DNA of 64,000 nucleotides from 20CM-2-65-7 sp963830455 (GCA_963830455.1 CAWHMT010000008.1:248001-312000), one strand, 5' to 3'; shown: positions 44,802 through 53,036, counted from the first letter of the stretch. Program-made: numbers and translations. The notes: generated by a model not told the origin, from the sequence alone.

Positions 44802-45905
44802 TCAGTACTTCAAGCCTGCCTTTTCAGCGAAGCTCTTCACCGCCTCCTGCTCTTCGGCGCTCAGCTTCTCGGGCAGCGTCACGTGCGCTTCCACGAACAT
44901 GTCGCCGCGGCGGCCGTTTTTCTCGATGCCGTGGTTGGGGATGCGGAATTTCTGGCCGTGCTGGGTGCCCGGGGGAATGCGCAACACCACGCGCTTGTCG
45001 TCCAGCGTCTTGACCTTGATGCGCGAGCCCAACAGCGCCTGCGCGAGATTGATGGGAACGACGCCGATCAAATCGAGCCCCTCACGGCGGAAGAACCGGT
45101 CCGGCGCAATCTGGATCTGCACGATCAGGTCGCCGCGACCTTTGGGCCCCTGATTCTTGAGACGCAGCCGCGCCCCATCTTCGACGCCCGCCGGGATCTC
45201 GACGTTGACCCGTTTCTCGACGCGCACTTCCCCGCTGCCCTGGCACGTCGGGCAGCGCTGCGAGGGCACCGTGCCTTTGCCGCGACAGACCGGACAGGGC
45301 CGATTGACGGCAAACCCGCCCTGGCCGAACGACACGGTGCCGCGTCCTTTGCATTCGGGACACGTATTGACCGTCGCGCCTTTGGCGCCACCACTGCCGC
45401 CACAGGTGGGACAAACCTCCGGCATCGAGAGCGTGATCGGCACGGTGCCGCCGAGCGCCGCCACGCGGAACGGAATCGTGATGTTCGTCTCGGTCTCTTC
45501 CGGTTCGGTGTCGCGCCCCCCCCCGCCCGCGCCGCGCCGTCCGAAGATGGACGAGAAGATGTCGCCCAACCCACCGAGATCGGACATGTCGAACGCACCG
45601 CTGTCATCCGGAGCGGTACGCCCGCGCCGCCCTCCCCCCCCCGCCCCCCCGCTGAAACCTCCGCCTGCCGGCCCCGCGAACGCCCCGTAGCGGCGCAGCT
45701 GATCGTACTTCTTGCGTTTCTCGGCGTCGCTCAGCACGTCGTGCGCTTCATTGATTTCCTTGAAGCGCTCGGCGCCTTGAGGATTGTTGGGATTGCGGTC
45801 CGGATGGTGCTGCTTGGCCAACCGCCTGAAAGCCTTCTTGATTTCGTCCGTCGTGGCGGTTTCGGCGACTCCCAACACCTGGTAGTAGTCGCGTTGTGCC
45901 GCCAT
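44802..45905 (-). CDS. dnaJ: Chaperone protein DnaJ
   Basis: A 367-residue type I Hsp40 that stimulates DnaK ATPase and presents unfolded clients. J domain with HHPDRN at about residue 33; Gly/Phe-rich region with GDIFSSIFGRRGAGGGG; a zinc domain with four CxxCxGxG units (CPTCGGSG, CPECKGRG, CPVCRGKG, CPTCQGSG); C-terminal substrate domain ending EAVKSFAEKAG. ATG 45905 fits the canonical start AAQRDYYQVLGV; the frame upstream is the shadow of grpE. Stop and start of grpE/dnaJ share one base (TAATG). dnaK is not in the window. Confidence 0.96.
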   Translation of the reverse strand: MAAQRDYYQVLGVAETATTDEIKKAFRRLAKQHHPDRNPNNPQGAERFKEINEAHDVLSDAEKRKKYDQLRRYGAFAGPAGGGFSGGAGGGGRRGRTAPDDSGAFDMSDLGGLGDIFSSIFGRRGAGGGGRDTEPEETETNITIPFRVAALGGTVPITLSMPEVCPTCGGSGGAKGATVNTCPECKGRGTVSFGQGGFAVNRPCPVCRGKGTVPSQRCPTCQGSGEVRVEKRVNVEIPAGVEDGARLRLKNQGPKGRGDLIVQIQIAPDRFFRREGLDLIGVVPINLAQALLGSRIKVKTLDDKRVVLRIPPGTQHGQKFRIPNHGIEKNGRRGDMFVEAHVTLPEKLSAEEQEAVKSFAEKAGLKY

Positions 45906-46450
45906 TACGTATCCTGCCAGGTCAACACGATGACCCGCGCCGGGCGCAGCAATGTGTCGCGCATCTTGTAGCCTGGTTGCACCACCTGGCCTACGGTGTG
46001 GTCCTGCTCCGGTTTCGCTGCCCGCTGCGTCGTAACCGCCTCGTGGACGTGAGGATCGAACGGCACTCCGGCCTGGTCGATCCGGCTCACACCCGCGCTC
46101 TCGAGCTCCTTCCACACCTTCCGCTCGACGAGGTCGACTCCCTCGTGCAGGGTCTTGGAGTCGATTTCCGCGGGATCGATATGCGCGAACCGCGACAGAT
46201 CGTCGAGCGCATCCGCGAGCCGGCTCACCAGCTCCGCCTGGGCGCGCGTCCACGTTTCGGCGCGCTCCTTCGTGACTCGCTTGCGGAAGTTGTCGTACTC
46301 CGCGGCGAGTCGCAGATGACGATCCTTGAGGATGTCGGTTTCGGAGGGCCCTGCCTCCGGAGCCTCCGCCGTCGGAGTCTGGGGAGGCTCGGGCGTCTCC
46401 GGGTGAATGGATGGCGCCGGCGGATGATGTGGGTGACGCTTATTGGTCAT
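45905..46450 (-). CDS. grpE: Nucleotide exchange factor GrpE
   Basis: A 181-residue GrpE, which releases ADP from DnaK. An acidic/Pro-rich N-terminus precedes the long helix (LKDRHLRLAAEYDNFRKRVTKERAE) and the beta domain ending GVPFDPHVHEAVTTQ...VVQPGYKMRDTLLRPARVIV, both diagnostic. ATG 46450 is preferred over the longer frame, which adds a hydrophobic piece not found in GrpE. It is coupled to dnaJ. No hrcA, CIRCE operator or clear heat-shock promoter was seen upstream. Confidence 0.95.
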   Translation of the reverse strand: MTNKRHPHHPPAPSIHPETPEPPQTPTAEAPEAGPSETDILKDRHLRLAAEYDNFRKRVTKERAETWTRAQAELVSRLADALDDLSRFAHIDPAEIDSKTLHEGVDLVERKVWKELESAGVSRIDQAGVPFDPHVHEAVTTQRAAKPEQDHTVGQVVQPGYKMRDTLLRPARVIVLTWQDT

Positions 46451-46528
46451 TGATTGGAACCTTCGGTCTGCCAACAAGATACCCCAAACCGGGAGCCTTC
46501 GGAATCGCAGAATCGTAGCCATGCATCC

Positions 46529-47287
46529 TCAAGGGCGATATCCGGCTATGAACCCGATTAGATCCTCCCTCACGCGTCGCACGTTCAACAGATCATAGGG
46601 CAGGTCCGTGTACCATTGCACCTGCGCCGGGGAAGCGAGACTGGCGGCGAAGGCCTTGGTAGCCGCGGGGTCGCTCACGCGGTCCTCGGCACCGAGCACA
46701 AAGAGCAGGGGCTGCTCGATACGCTTGCGGTCGGCGAGTACGGCCCGCTGGGCCCATTGCAGCTCGGCACGGGCTCCGGCCGTCATGTAGCCTTCCCCGC
46801 GTCCCGTAGGGAGCGTGGGCCACAAATCGGCAAGTTTGGCCGCGAGTCGCTTCCAGGCCGCGGGCCGCCCGCGCGGGGCGAGCCAGGGACTCGAGATGAC
46901 TGCGGCCGCCGGCGGCTCGCCGGGCTGTGTCTCGAGGTAGCGCAGTACGACCAGCCCACCAAATCCCTGTCCGACGAGAACCTGCGGAATGTCCATCCGG
47001 CGGCGCACCGCGCGGCGGAATGCCTGCAAGTCGCCGAGCAGTTGGCTGAACCGTGAAAGATGACCGCGCCGGCCGGCGGAGCGGCCATGCCCGCGCTGAT
47101 CGAGGACGTACGCGGCGAAGCCGGCATCGCGGAGCTGCGCGCCGGCTTCCGCCCACGGCTCCGATCCTCGAGCGGGTTGCGGATGCCAGTCGCTCAGCAC
47201 GAGGACCGCAACGCCGGCGCGTTCCGGGGGAGGCTCGTATGCGTCGTAGACGAGCGGTGTACCGTCGGGCGCGTTGACGCGATTCAT
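46529..47287 (-). CDS. Alpha/beta-hydrolase homologue (monoglyceride-lipase-like) lacking catalytic Ser and His
   Basis: A 252-residue member of the lysophospholipase/monoglyceride-lipase group by overall pattern: AGFAAYVLDQRGHGRSAGRRGHLSRF, PQVLVGQGFGGLVVLRYLE, AAAVISSPWLAPRG, PLLFVLGAEDRVSDPAATKAF. Yet the nucleophile elbow GxSxG reads GQGFG, the oxyanion HG turn reads SD, and the usual HELLN near the end reads YDLLN, so Ser and His are both gone while the Asp remains. It may be a non-catalytic binding protein. It starts within the stop of cinA (ATGA) and ends the dnaX-to-cinA run. Confidence 0.82.
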   Translation of the reverse strand: MNRVNAPDGTPLVYDAYEPPPERAGVAVLVLSDWHPQPARGSEPWAEAGAQLRDAGFAAYVLDQRGHGRSAGRRGHLSRFSQLLGDLQAFRRAVRRRMDIPQVLVGQGFGGLVVLRYLETQPGEPPAAAVISSPWLAPRGRPAAWKRLAAKLADLWPTLPTGRGEGYMTAGARAELQWAQRAVLADRKRIEQPLLFVLGAEDRVSDPAATKAFAASLASPAQVQWYTDLPYDLLNVRRVREDLIGFIAGYRP

Positions 47288-48528
47288 CGCTGCTCCGCGA
47301 TCAGGCGGCGCAACAGATCGAGCGCGCCCTGCGCCGCGCGGGCGCGAATTTCACCGCGATCACCCGGAACGACGCGCTTCAGCGCGCGCGCCTCTTTCCC
47401 GACTCGCGCCGCCATCCATACGGTCCCCACCGGTTTTTCAGCCGTTCCGCCGCTCGGTCCCGCGATGCCGGTGATGGCCAGGGCCGCATCCACCGCGAAC
47501 TGCCGCTGCACGCCCTGCGCCATCGCGCTGACGACCTGTTCCGACACCGCGCCGTGGCGCTCGAGCAGCTCGGGAGAGACGTCGAGCGTGCCGCTCTTCA
47601 CGACGTTGTCGTAGGCCACGATGCCGCCGATGAACACGTCCGAGGCGCCGGGGACGGCGGTGATGCGGCCGCCGAGCAGGCCACCGGTGCACGATTCGGC
47701 GACAACGAGGCGTGCCCCGCGCGCGCGGAGCTGGTCCAGGACGACGGCGGCGAGGTCGGTTCCGTCCTCGCCATACGCGTCCGCGCCGGCGCGCGCGCGC
47801 AGCTGCTGGGCGACCGCCGACAAGCGGCGGTCGGCGTCTTCTTCACGCAGTCCCCACGCCGTCACACGCAGGTCGACGCCGTCCGCTGAGGGCAGATACG
47901 CCAACGTGAGCGGCGCGATGTCCTCCTCGATCGCCCCAACACGCTCGGCCAGGGCCGATTCGGCGACACCGGTGGTCCGCACGGTGCGCGATCGCACCAC
48001 GGTTCCCGGGCTGCGCCGTGCAATGCGCGGTAACACCTCTTCAACGAGCAGGCCGCGCATCTCCGAAGGCACACCGGGCAGCATCACGACGACGCGACCC
48101 GCCCCGTCCTCAACCCACAACCCTGGGGCCGTGCCCCGGGGGTTGGGCAGGACGGTCGCTCCCTCGGGGACCTCCGCCTGGGTGCGATTCACGGCCGGCA
48201 TCGGTCGGCCGAGGCGGCGAAACCGCTCCTCGAGCGAGCGCAGGACCGCGGGGTCGAGCTTGAGCGATTTCCCGAAGATCGCGGCGACCTCGAGCTTGGT
48301 CATGTCGTCGCGCGTCGGTCCCAGGCCGCCGGTCGTGATGACGAATCCCGTGCGCTCCAGCGATTCGGCGACGGCGGCGCGAATCGCCTCGGGACGGTCT
48401 GCCACGGTGACGTGACGCACCACCTCGGCGCCGGCCGCGGCCAGCGCGCGTCCGAGCTCGGCGGCGTTCGTATCGACGACCTGGCCCAACAGCAGCTCGC
48501 TGCCGATCGTCACGACGTCGAGCTTCAC
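47284..48528 (-). CDS. cinA: CinA family protein (nicotinamide-nucleotide amidohydrolase)
   Basis: A 414-residue two-domain CinA. The N-terminal molybdopterin-binding-like domain has VVTIGSELLLGQVVDTN and ITTGGLGPTRDDMTKLEVAA and should act as the ADP-ribose pyrophosphatase part; the C-terminal domain has VVAESCTGGLLGGRITAVPGASDVFIGGIVAYDN and ITGIAGPSGGTAEKPVGTVW, the NMN deamidase part. The start is a GTG within the TGA of pgsA (GTGA). The function is in pyridine-nucleotide salvage; the link to competence comes from other species. Confidence 0.95.
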   Translation of the reverse strand: MKLDVVTIGSELLLGQVVDTNAAELGRALAAAGAEVVRHVTVADRPEAIRAAVAESLERTGFVITTGGLGPTRDDMTKLEVAAIFGKSLKLDPAVLRSLEERFRRLGRPMPAVNRTQAEVPEGATVLPNPRGTAPGLWVEDGAGRVVVMLPGVPSEMRGLLVEEVLPRIARRSPGTVVRSRTVRTTGVAESALAERVGAIEEDIAPLTLAYLPSADGVDLRVTAWGLREEDADRRLSAVAQQLRARAGADAYGEDGTDLAAVVLDQLRARGARLVVAESCTGGLLGGRITAVPGASDVFIGGIVAYDNVVKSGTLDVSPELLERHGAVSEQVVSAMAQGVQRQFAVDAALAITGIAGPSGGTAEKPVGTVWMAARVGKEARALKRVVPGDRGEIRARAAQGALDLLRRLIAEQR

Positions 48529-49178
48529 CTGCCGACTTTGAGAAGCGCCCGGTAGCGGTAGAGGTAGACGAGCAGCGAATACACGGTGAGCACGACGGCG
48601 CCCGCGAGCGTGATGGCGACGAACCAGCCGTGGAACTGATCCCAGAAGTTCCGGTACGCGCCCGCGAGGCGGAGCTCGGCGATCGCGTCCTTCCACGCAA
48701 ACCATGCGATCGTGGCGCCGATGAAGATGTTCTGCACGACGGCCTTGAGCTTCCCAGCTCCCACCGCGGGAATCACGATGCCGCGCCGCTTCGCGAAGAA
48801 CCGGAAGGCCGTGATCAGCACCTCCCGACCCACGAGCAAGAGCGCGACCCACAGCGGGAAGCTGCCCCACCAGGGGATCGCGTAATCCACCTTGTCGGCG
48901 GCCAGAATCGTCGGATGGCGCGTCATCCAAAAGATCGGAATCAGCGTCGCGAACAGCAGCAGCTTGTCGGCGATCGGGTCGAGCAGGATTCCGAGCTCGC
49001 TGGTGGTGTTGTAGCGGCGAGCCAGATAGCCGTCGAGCAAGTCGGAGAACGCCGCGATCAGAAAGACGACGAACGCGATGACTTTGGGCCAGTATCCCTG
49101 GATGAACGGAAGCAGCGCAATGACTGGCGTGAGCGAGATGCGCGCCAGCGTGATGACGTTCGGCAGGGTCCACCGCAT
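48525..49178 (-). CDS. pgsA: CDP-diacylglycerol-glycerol-3-phosphate 3-phosphatidyltransferase
   Basis: A 217-residue inner-membrane enzyme that makes phosphatidylglycerol phosphate from CDP-diacylglycerol and glycerol-3-phosphate. The CDP-alcohol transferase motif DGYLARRYNTTSELGILLDPIADK (with the D..DG..AR..G...D...D spacing) is complete, and N-terminal NVITLARISLTPVIALLPF is typical. Five to six membrane helices. It overlaps cinA by four bases and follows mglA after an 11-base gap. Confidence 0.93.
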   Translation of the reverse strand: MRWTLPNVITLARISLTPVIALLPFIQGYWPKVIAFVVFLIAAFSDLLDGYLARRYNTTSELGILLDPIADKLLLFATLIPIFWMTRHPTILAADKVDYAIPWWGSFPLWVALLLVGREVLITAFRFFAKRRGIVIPAVGAGKLKAVVQNIFIGATIAWFAWKDAIAELRLAGAYRNFWDQFHGWFVAITLAGAVVLTVYSLLVYLYRYRALLKVGR

Positions 49179-49189
49179 CGAACGGGCTT

Positions 49190-49864
49190 TCAGCTCAGCG
49201 TCTTGAGGACGAGCTTGCTCACCGCTTTCAAGGTGTCGAATACGCCGTCTCCGCGAACCGCCACCGCCTCATGGTAGGGGGCACGTCCGACCCACTCGTT
49301 TCCGATCTTCTCCACGAGGCTCTCACCCGGATGCGCCGGATCGGGCGCGACTTTTTGCCGCGCGGCATCCTCGATGGGCCAGCCCGGATTGAGCGAGGCC
49401 TGAAGATCCTTGATCGGCGCCGCATTCGGCAGGTCGCGCTTATTGTACTGGATCACGAACGGGAGCTTCGTGAGATCGTACCCGTATTCGGCCATATTGT
49501 CGTACAGGTTCTGCATCGACTCCACGTTGGCTTCCATGCGCTCGATCTGACTGTCGGCCACGAACACGATGCCGTCGACGCCTTTCAGAATCAGCTTGCG
49601 GCTGGCGTTGTAATATACCTGCCCGGGCACGGTATAGAGATGGAAGCGCGTCTTGAAGCCGCGAATCGTGCCGAGGTCCACGGGGAGAAAGTCGAAAAAG
49701 AGCGTGCGCTCGGTTTCCGTCGCGAGCGAAATCATCTTGCCGCGCGTGTTGGGCGAGACCTTCCCGTAGACGTGCTCCAGGTTGGTCGTTTTGCCGCCGA
49801 GGCCCGGTCCGTAATAGACGAGCTTGCAGTTGATCTCGCGGGACGCGTAGTTGATCATCGACAT
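49190..49864 (-). CDS. mglA: Ras-like GTPase MglA
   Basis: A 224-residue small GTPase that sets cell polarity and motility in Myxococcus and relatives. It starts INYASREINCKLVYYGPGLGGKTTN with the P-loop, and has the switch segment YTVPGQVYYN, VADSQIERMEANVESM and the base-binding NKRDLP (around residue 140). Compared with MglA of about 195 residues there is a short insertion near the C-terminus (KVAPDPAHPGESLVEKIGN). A roadblock gene precedes it by 12 bases, the usual MglB partner. Confidence 0.93.
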   Translation of the reverse strand: MSMINYASREINCKLVYYGPGLGGKTTNLEHVYGKVSPNTRGKMISLATETERTLFFDFLPVDLGTIRGFKTRFHLYTVPGQVYYNASRKLILKGVDGIVFVADSQIERMEANVESMQNLYDNMAEYGYDLTKLPFVIQYNKRDLPNAAPIKDLQASLNPGWPIEDAARQKVAPDPAHPGESLVEKIGNEWVGRAPYHEAVAVRGDGVFDTLKAVSKLVLKTLS

Positions 49865-49876
49865 GGGCGCGTCCCT

Positions 49877-50365
49877 CTACCCGAAGAGTTTGTCAATTTC
49901 GTCCTCTGCCCCTTCGAGCAGGCCCTTCTGTTGCCCGCCCGCCTCCGTGCCGACCCGATTGAACATCTCCGCGAAGACCTTGTTGAGCTCCCCCACGACG
50001 GCCTTGGCTTTGAGCTTCACGAGCCCGAGCGTAGCGCGTTGATCGAACAGCACGACGAGAATCACCCGCTTGGCGACATCGGCGAGATACATCGACTCCC
50101 GCTCGCCCTGATGCACCAGTGAGGCGAACTCGGCCTCGCCGATCATCTTGGCGAGCTGGTCGTTGGCGCTGAAGTCGGCGGCGGTGAGTGACGCGAAGGC
50201 GGTGGGATCGAACTGCGGCCGCTCTCCGACGGTCGCCACGAGCTGGCCGTTGCGGTCGACGAGCAGCGCGCAGCGCGCGTTCGAGTCACGCAGGAACGCC
50301 TGCAGATGCGTCTGGATTAGCTTGAAGTCGTTCTCGTTGAAGGACCAGCTCGCGGCACCGGCCAA
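49877..50365 (-). CDS. mglB: Roadblock/LC7 protein, MglB-like
   Basis: A 162-residue roadblock/LC7 protein: RDSNARCALLVDRNGQLVATVGE, AANDQLAKMIGE in the form SANDQLAKMIGEAEF, and VILVVLFDQRATLGLVKLKAK. Directly upstream of mglA, it would be the GTPase-activating partner that confines MglA-GTP to one pole. A C-terminal tail (GGQQKGLLEGAEDEIDKLFG) is acidic. The symbol is assigned by its location next to mglA and by family. Confidence 0.86.
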   Translation of the reverse strand: MAGAASWSFNENDFKLIQTHLQAFLRDSNARCALLVDRNGQLVATVGERPQFDPTAFASLTAADFSANDQLAKMIGEAEFASLVHQGERESMYLADVAKRVILVVLFDQRATLGLVKLKAKAVVGELNKVFAEMFNRVGTEAGGQQKGLLEGAEDEIDKLFG

Positions 50366-50390
50366 ATGCGTTCCCCCCCCCCAGCTCGTC

Positions 50391-50993
50391 TCAGTCCGTC
50401 TCGGACATGTCGCGCCGTGCCGCTAGCGCTTGAGCGATCGTCACCGCATCGGCGTACTCGAGGTCGCCGCCCACCGGCAGCCCGCGCGCGATCCGCGTGA
50501 CGCGCACCCCGCTGGGCTTGAGCACCTGCTGCAGATACGTGGCGGTGGCTTCACCTTCCATCGACGGATTCGTCGCCACGATCACCTCGCGAACTTCGGA
50601 CCCGTTGACCAAACGCGCCAGGAGCCGTTCCACATGCAAGTCGTCCGGTCCGACACCGTCCAGCGGTGAGATTCGGCCACCCAGGACGTGGTAGCGCCCA
50701 CGGTAGCGCCCTGCCCGCTCGATCGCGTGGACGTCGCCCGATTCCTCCACCACGCACAGCAGCGCGGCGTCGCGCCGCGGATCGCGGCAAATCGGACACG
50801 GATCGTCGTCCGACAGATTACCGCATGTCGCGCACGCCGTCACCTGGCCGCGGACCCTGCGGATGGCCTCCGCCAACCGCTCCGCGACCTCCGCGGGCTG
50901 CTTCAGCAAGTGGAACGTGAGTCGTTGGGCGGTCTTACGCCCGATGCCGGGGAGCTTGGCGAGCTCCGCCACGAGCTCCTCGATGGCGGACAC
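50391..50993 (-). CDS. recR: Recombination protein RecR
   Basis: A 200-residue RecR acting with RecF/RecO in gap repair. Features in order: HhH region AKLPGIGRKTAQRLTFHLL, the C4 zinc finger CATCGNLSDDDPCPIC, and a Toprim domain with LCVVEESGDVHAIERAG, YHVLGGRISPLDGVGPDDL and VIVATNPSMEGEATATYL. GTG 50993 gives the normal start SAIEELVAELAKLPG. It lies seven bases after ybaB, the widely conserved dnaX-ybaB-recR order. Confidence 0.96.
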   Translation of the reverse strand: MSAIEELVAELAKLPGIGRKTAQRLTFHLLKQPAEVAERLAEAIRRVRGQVTACATCGNLSDDDPCPICRDPRRDAALLCVVEESGDVHAIERAGRYRGRYHVLGGRISPLDGVGPDDLHVERLLARLVNGSEVREVIVATNPSMEGEATATYLQQVLKPSGVRVTRIARGLPVGGDLEYADAVTIAQALAARRDMSETD

Positions 50994-51000
50994 GGAAAAC

Positions 51001-51318
51001 CTACAACGGCAGCTGGAACGGGAACGGCAGACCCGAGGCCAGCTTCCGGACCTCGGCCTGGTACAGCTCGGCCGCGCGCTTCTGCGCCTCCGCCACCGCG
51101 GCGAGCACCAGGTCTTCGAGCATTTCGACGTCGCCCTGGCTGACCGCCTGGGGATCGATCTTGATCCCGCGGATGTGCCCCCGGCCATCGACCGTGGCTT
51201 GGACAATTCCCCCGCCAGCCGATACCGTCAGCGTCTGCTGCGCCAGCTGCGTCTGTATCTCGGTAAGCCGCCCCTGCATCTGCTGGGAGAGCTGGAGCAG
51301 GCTAGATAAATCCGCCAT
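51001..51318 (-). CDS. ybaB: YbaB/EbfC family nucleoid-associated protein
   Basis: A 105-residue DNA-binding protein: SSLLQLSQQMQGRLTEIQTQLAQQTLTVSAGGGIVQATVDGRGHIRGIKIDPQAV and LEDLVLAAVAEAQKRAAELY. It forms dimers that bind DNA with little sequence preference. Position between dnaX and recR is the standard arrangement, with gaps of 36 and 7 bases. Confidence 0.94.
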   Translation of the reverse strand: MADLSSLLQLSQQMQGRLTEIQTQLAQQTLTVSAGGGIVQATVDGRGHIRGIKIDPQAVSQGDVEMLEDLVLAAVAEAQKRAAELYQAEVRKLASGLPFPFQLPL

Positions 51319-51354
51319 ACGTCGAAAGTTACCCCGCGTCGCACTGTTGGCAAG

Positions 51355-52974
51355 CTATTCGAGCAACTCCAAATCTAACGCGTCCACAGCCGCGCTCAGA
51401 GTCGGGTCTTTGGCACGAAGACTCTTGAGCCGTTCGGCCGTCGCTCCCCGCTCCGTAAGGCGCTCCGGCGGTGGCCCGGCCGCAGGTGCGCCGCCGGCAA
51501 CGATGGTCACGCGGGGCGCTTCGCTCACGAACCGTCCGATGCTTTGCGCGATTGTCTCGCGCTGGCGCTCGAGTCCCTCGGCGTGCACGGCATGCTCCGG
51601 GCGAAGCGAGACGGTGCGTCCTTCAACGGCGACGACCTCCGCCTCCGCGAGGAGACTGCCGAGGAGCGGCGTCTTGGCGCGGGCGTCAGCCACGATGCTC
51701 GACCAGGCGGAGCGGACGTTGTCGAGCGTGGGCTCGAGCTTCTGACCTGTGGGGACGGGGGACGGGGGACGAGGGACGGGTCCGGCCGAAGCAGACGGGG
51801 GCGATGGTTGAGAAGGTGTACCCGTCCCCCGTCCCGCGTCCCCCTTCCCCAATGCTTCAATAACCTCGGACAATTCGACTGTCCGATCCAGCATCGCCCA
51901 TCGCAGCAGCAACAGCTCGACCAGGAGCCGTTGATTCGCGCTGCGGCTGAGCCGCTCTTCGGATTCGCCAAGGATCGTCAGCAGGCGCACGATGTCGGCG
52001 GGTGGGAGCTGGGGCGCGTACTCGCGCACCACGGCCAGCAGACCCTCGGTCAATCCCTCCGGCTGCCCGCCCACGCCGACCAGCAGGAGCGCGCGCAGCG
52101 TCTCCCCCGCCCCGTTCACGAACTCGCCGAGGTCTGCGCCCCCTTCCTGCAACCGCTCGATGAGCGGGAAAACGGCGCCGGGATCGCGCTCGACGATGGC
52201 CCGCAGCATCTCGCCATAGAGCTCGTCGGAGATGAGGCCGAGCACCTCGCGCACGCGGGCAGCCGTCACGGGACCCTCGCCAAAGGACAACACCTGGTCC
52301 AGCAGCGACAGCGCGTCGCGCATACCGCCGTTGGCGCTGCGGGCGATCAGGTGGAGCGCGTCGTCTTCGACCTTCAGCTGCTCCGCGTTCGCGACGTCCT
52401 TGAGCCGCGCGACGATGGCATGGGGCCCGATGCGTCGAAAATCGAATCGCTGCAGGCGCGACAGAATGGGTGCCGCCGTGTTGGCGATCTTCTGCGGCTC
52501 GGTGGTGGCGAAGACGAACACCACGCGGGCGGGCGGCTCCTCGAGGATCTTGAGCAGGGCGTTCCACGCCTCGCGCGTGAGCATGTGCGCTTCGTCGACG
52601 ATGTACACCTTCGACCCCGCCTCGGTGCTGGCGGCATACATCGCGCGCTCTCGGAGGTCGCGCGCGTCGTCCACCCCGCGATTCGACGCGGCATCGAGCT
52701 CGACGACGTCGAGGTTGGCGGCGCCGGTCCAGATGCGTTTGCATGATTCGCACGCGCCGCACGGCTCGCCCGCCGGGGTGCGGTTGTCGCAGTTCAACGC
52801 CATCGCGAGAATGCGCGCGGCCGTGGTCTTCCCCACGCCGCGCGGACCGGCGAAGAGGTAGCCGTGGGCCACGCGGCCCTGCGCTACTGCCCCACGCAGC
52901 GCCGCCGCAACGTGATCCTGGACGATGAGGTCGGAGAACCGCTTGGGGCGGTATTTGCGCGCTAACGCGATCAT
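51355..52974 (-). CDS. dnaX: DNA polymerase III subunit gamma/tau
   Basis: A 539-residue clamp-loader ATPase. It has Walker A GPRGVGKTTAARILA, a zinc module CDNRTPAGEPCGACESC, Walker B/sensor VDEAHMLTREAWNALLKILEEPP, FATTEPQKI and the arginine-finger region ILSRLQRFDF; domain III ends around residue 370. Then a Pro/Gly linker (about 375-410) leads to a C-terminal tau-like domain. ATG 52974 gives the canonical ALARKYRPKRFSDLI. The linker DNA is a long inverted repeat, annotated separately. No classical A-rich slippery heptamer was found at the linker. Confidence 0.95.
   Translation of the reverse strand: MIALARKYRPKRFSDLIVQDHVAAALRGAVAQGRVAHGYLFAGPRGVGKTTAARILAMALNCDNRTPAGEPCGACESCKRIWTGAANLDVVELDAASNRGVDDARDLRERAMYAASTEAGSKVYIVDEAHMLTREAWNALLKILEEPPARVVFVFATTEPQKIANTAAPILSRLQRFDFRRIGPHAIVARLKDVANAEQLKVEDDALHLIARSANGGMRDALSLLDQVLSFGEGPVTAARVREVLGLISDELYGEMLRAIVERDPGAVFPLIERLQEGGADLGEFVNGAGETLRALLLVGVGGQPEGLTEGLLAVVREYAPQLPPADIVRLLTILGESEERLSRSANQRLLVELLLLRWAMLDRTVELSEVIEALGKGDAGRGTGTPSQPSPPSASAGPVPRPPSPVPTGQKLEPTLDNVRSAWSSIVADARAKTPLLGSLLAEAEVVAVEGRTVSLRPEHAVHAEGLERQRETIAQSIGRFVSEAPRVTIVAGGAPAAGPPPERLTERGATAERLKSLRAKDPTLSAAVDALDLELLE
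51751..51850 (-). repeat. Inverted repeat of G-rich heptamers inside dnaX
   Basis: Arms 51751-51780 (units of GGGGACG, such as GGGGACGGGGGACG) and 51821-51850 (CCCGTCCCCCGTCC...) are complementary over about 26 of 30 positions, separated by 40 bases. In dnaX mRNA they would form a very stable hairpin covering codons about 375 to 408, the boundary between the clamp-loader part and the tau-specific domain. The encoded residues are low-complexity Pro/Gly. Confidence 0.85.
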
Positions 52975-53009
52975 CGGTTGAAATCTATCACGAATCGCGA
53001 ATGTCGAGT

Positions 53010-53036
53010 GATCAATGATCATTGATCATTGATCAT
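53010..53036. repeat. TGATCA/TTGATCAT short tandem palindromic repeat
   Basis: Between dnaX and the SRP RNA gene the sequence repeats ATGATCAT and TTGATCA units (TGATCAATGATCATTGATCATTGATCAT). It is AT-rich in a GC-rich region and contains overlapping palindromes (TGATCA four times). It supplies the -35 element of the SRP RNA promoter and lies just upstream of dnaX, so it could bind a regulator of both, though nothing proves this. Confidence 0.6.

Noticed and set aside
44775..44815. AAGTAC...GTACTT hairpin as dnaJ terminator
   Set aside because: The stem is only six pairs, part of it is the end of the dnaJ coding sequence, and no T-run follows on the minus strand.
46451..46528. CIRCE or sigma-32 heat-shock promoter before grpE
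   Set aside because: No TTAGCACTC/GAGTGCTAA pair was found, and the CCCTTGAGG match lacks a correctly spaced -10 element.
51840..51870. Canonical -1 slippery heptamer in dnaX
   Set aside because: Reading the codons before the stem (TTG GGG AAG GGG GAC) gives no X XXY YYZ in frame; only a G-run is present.
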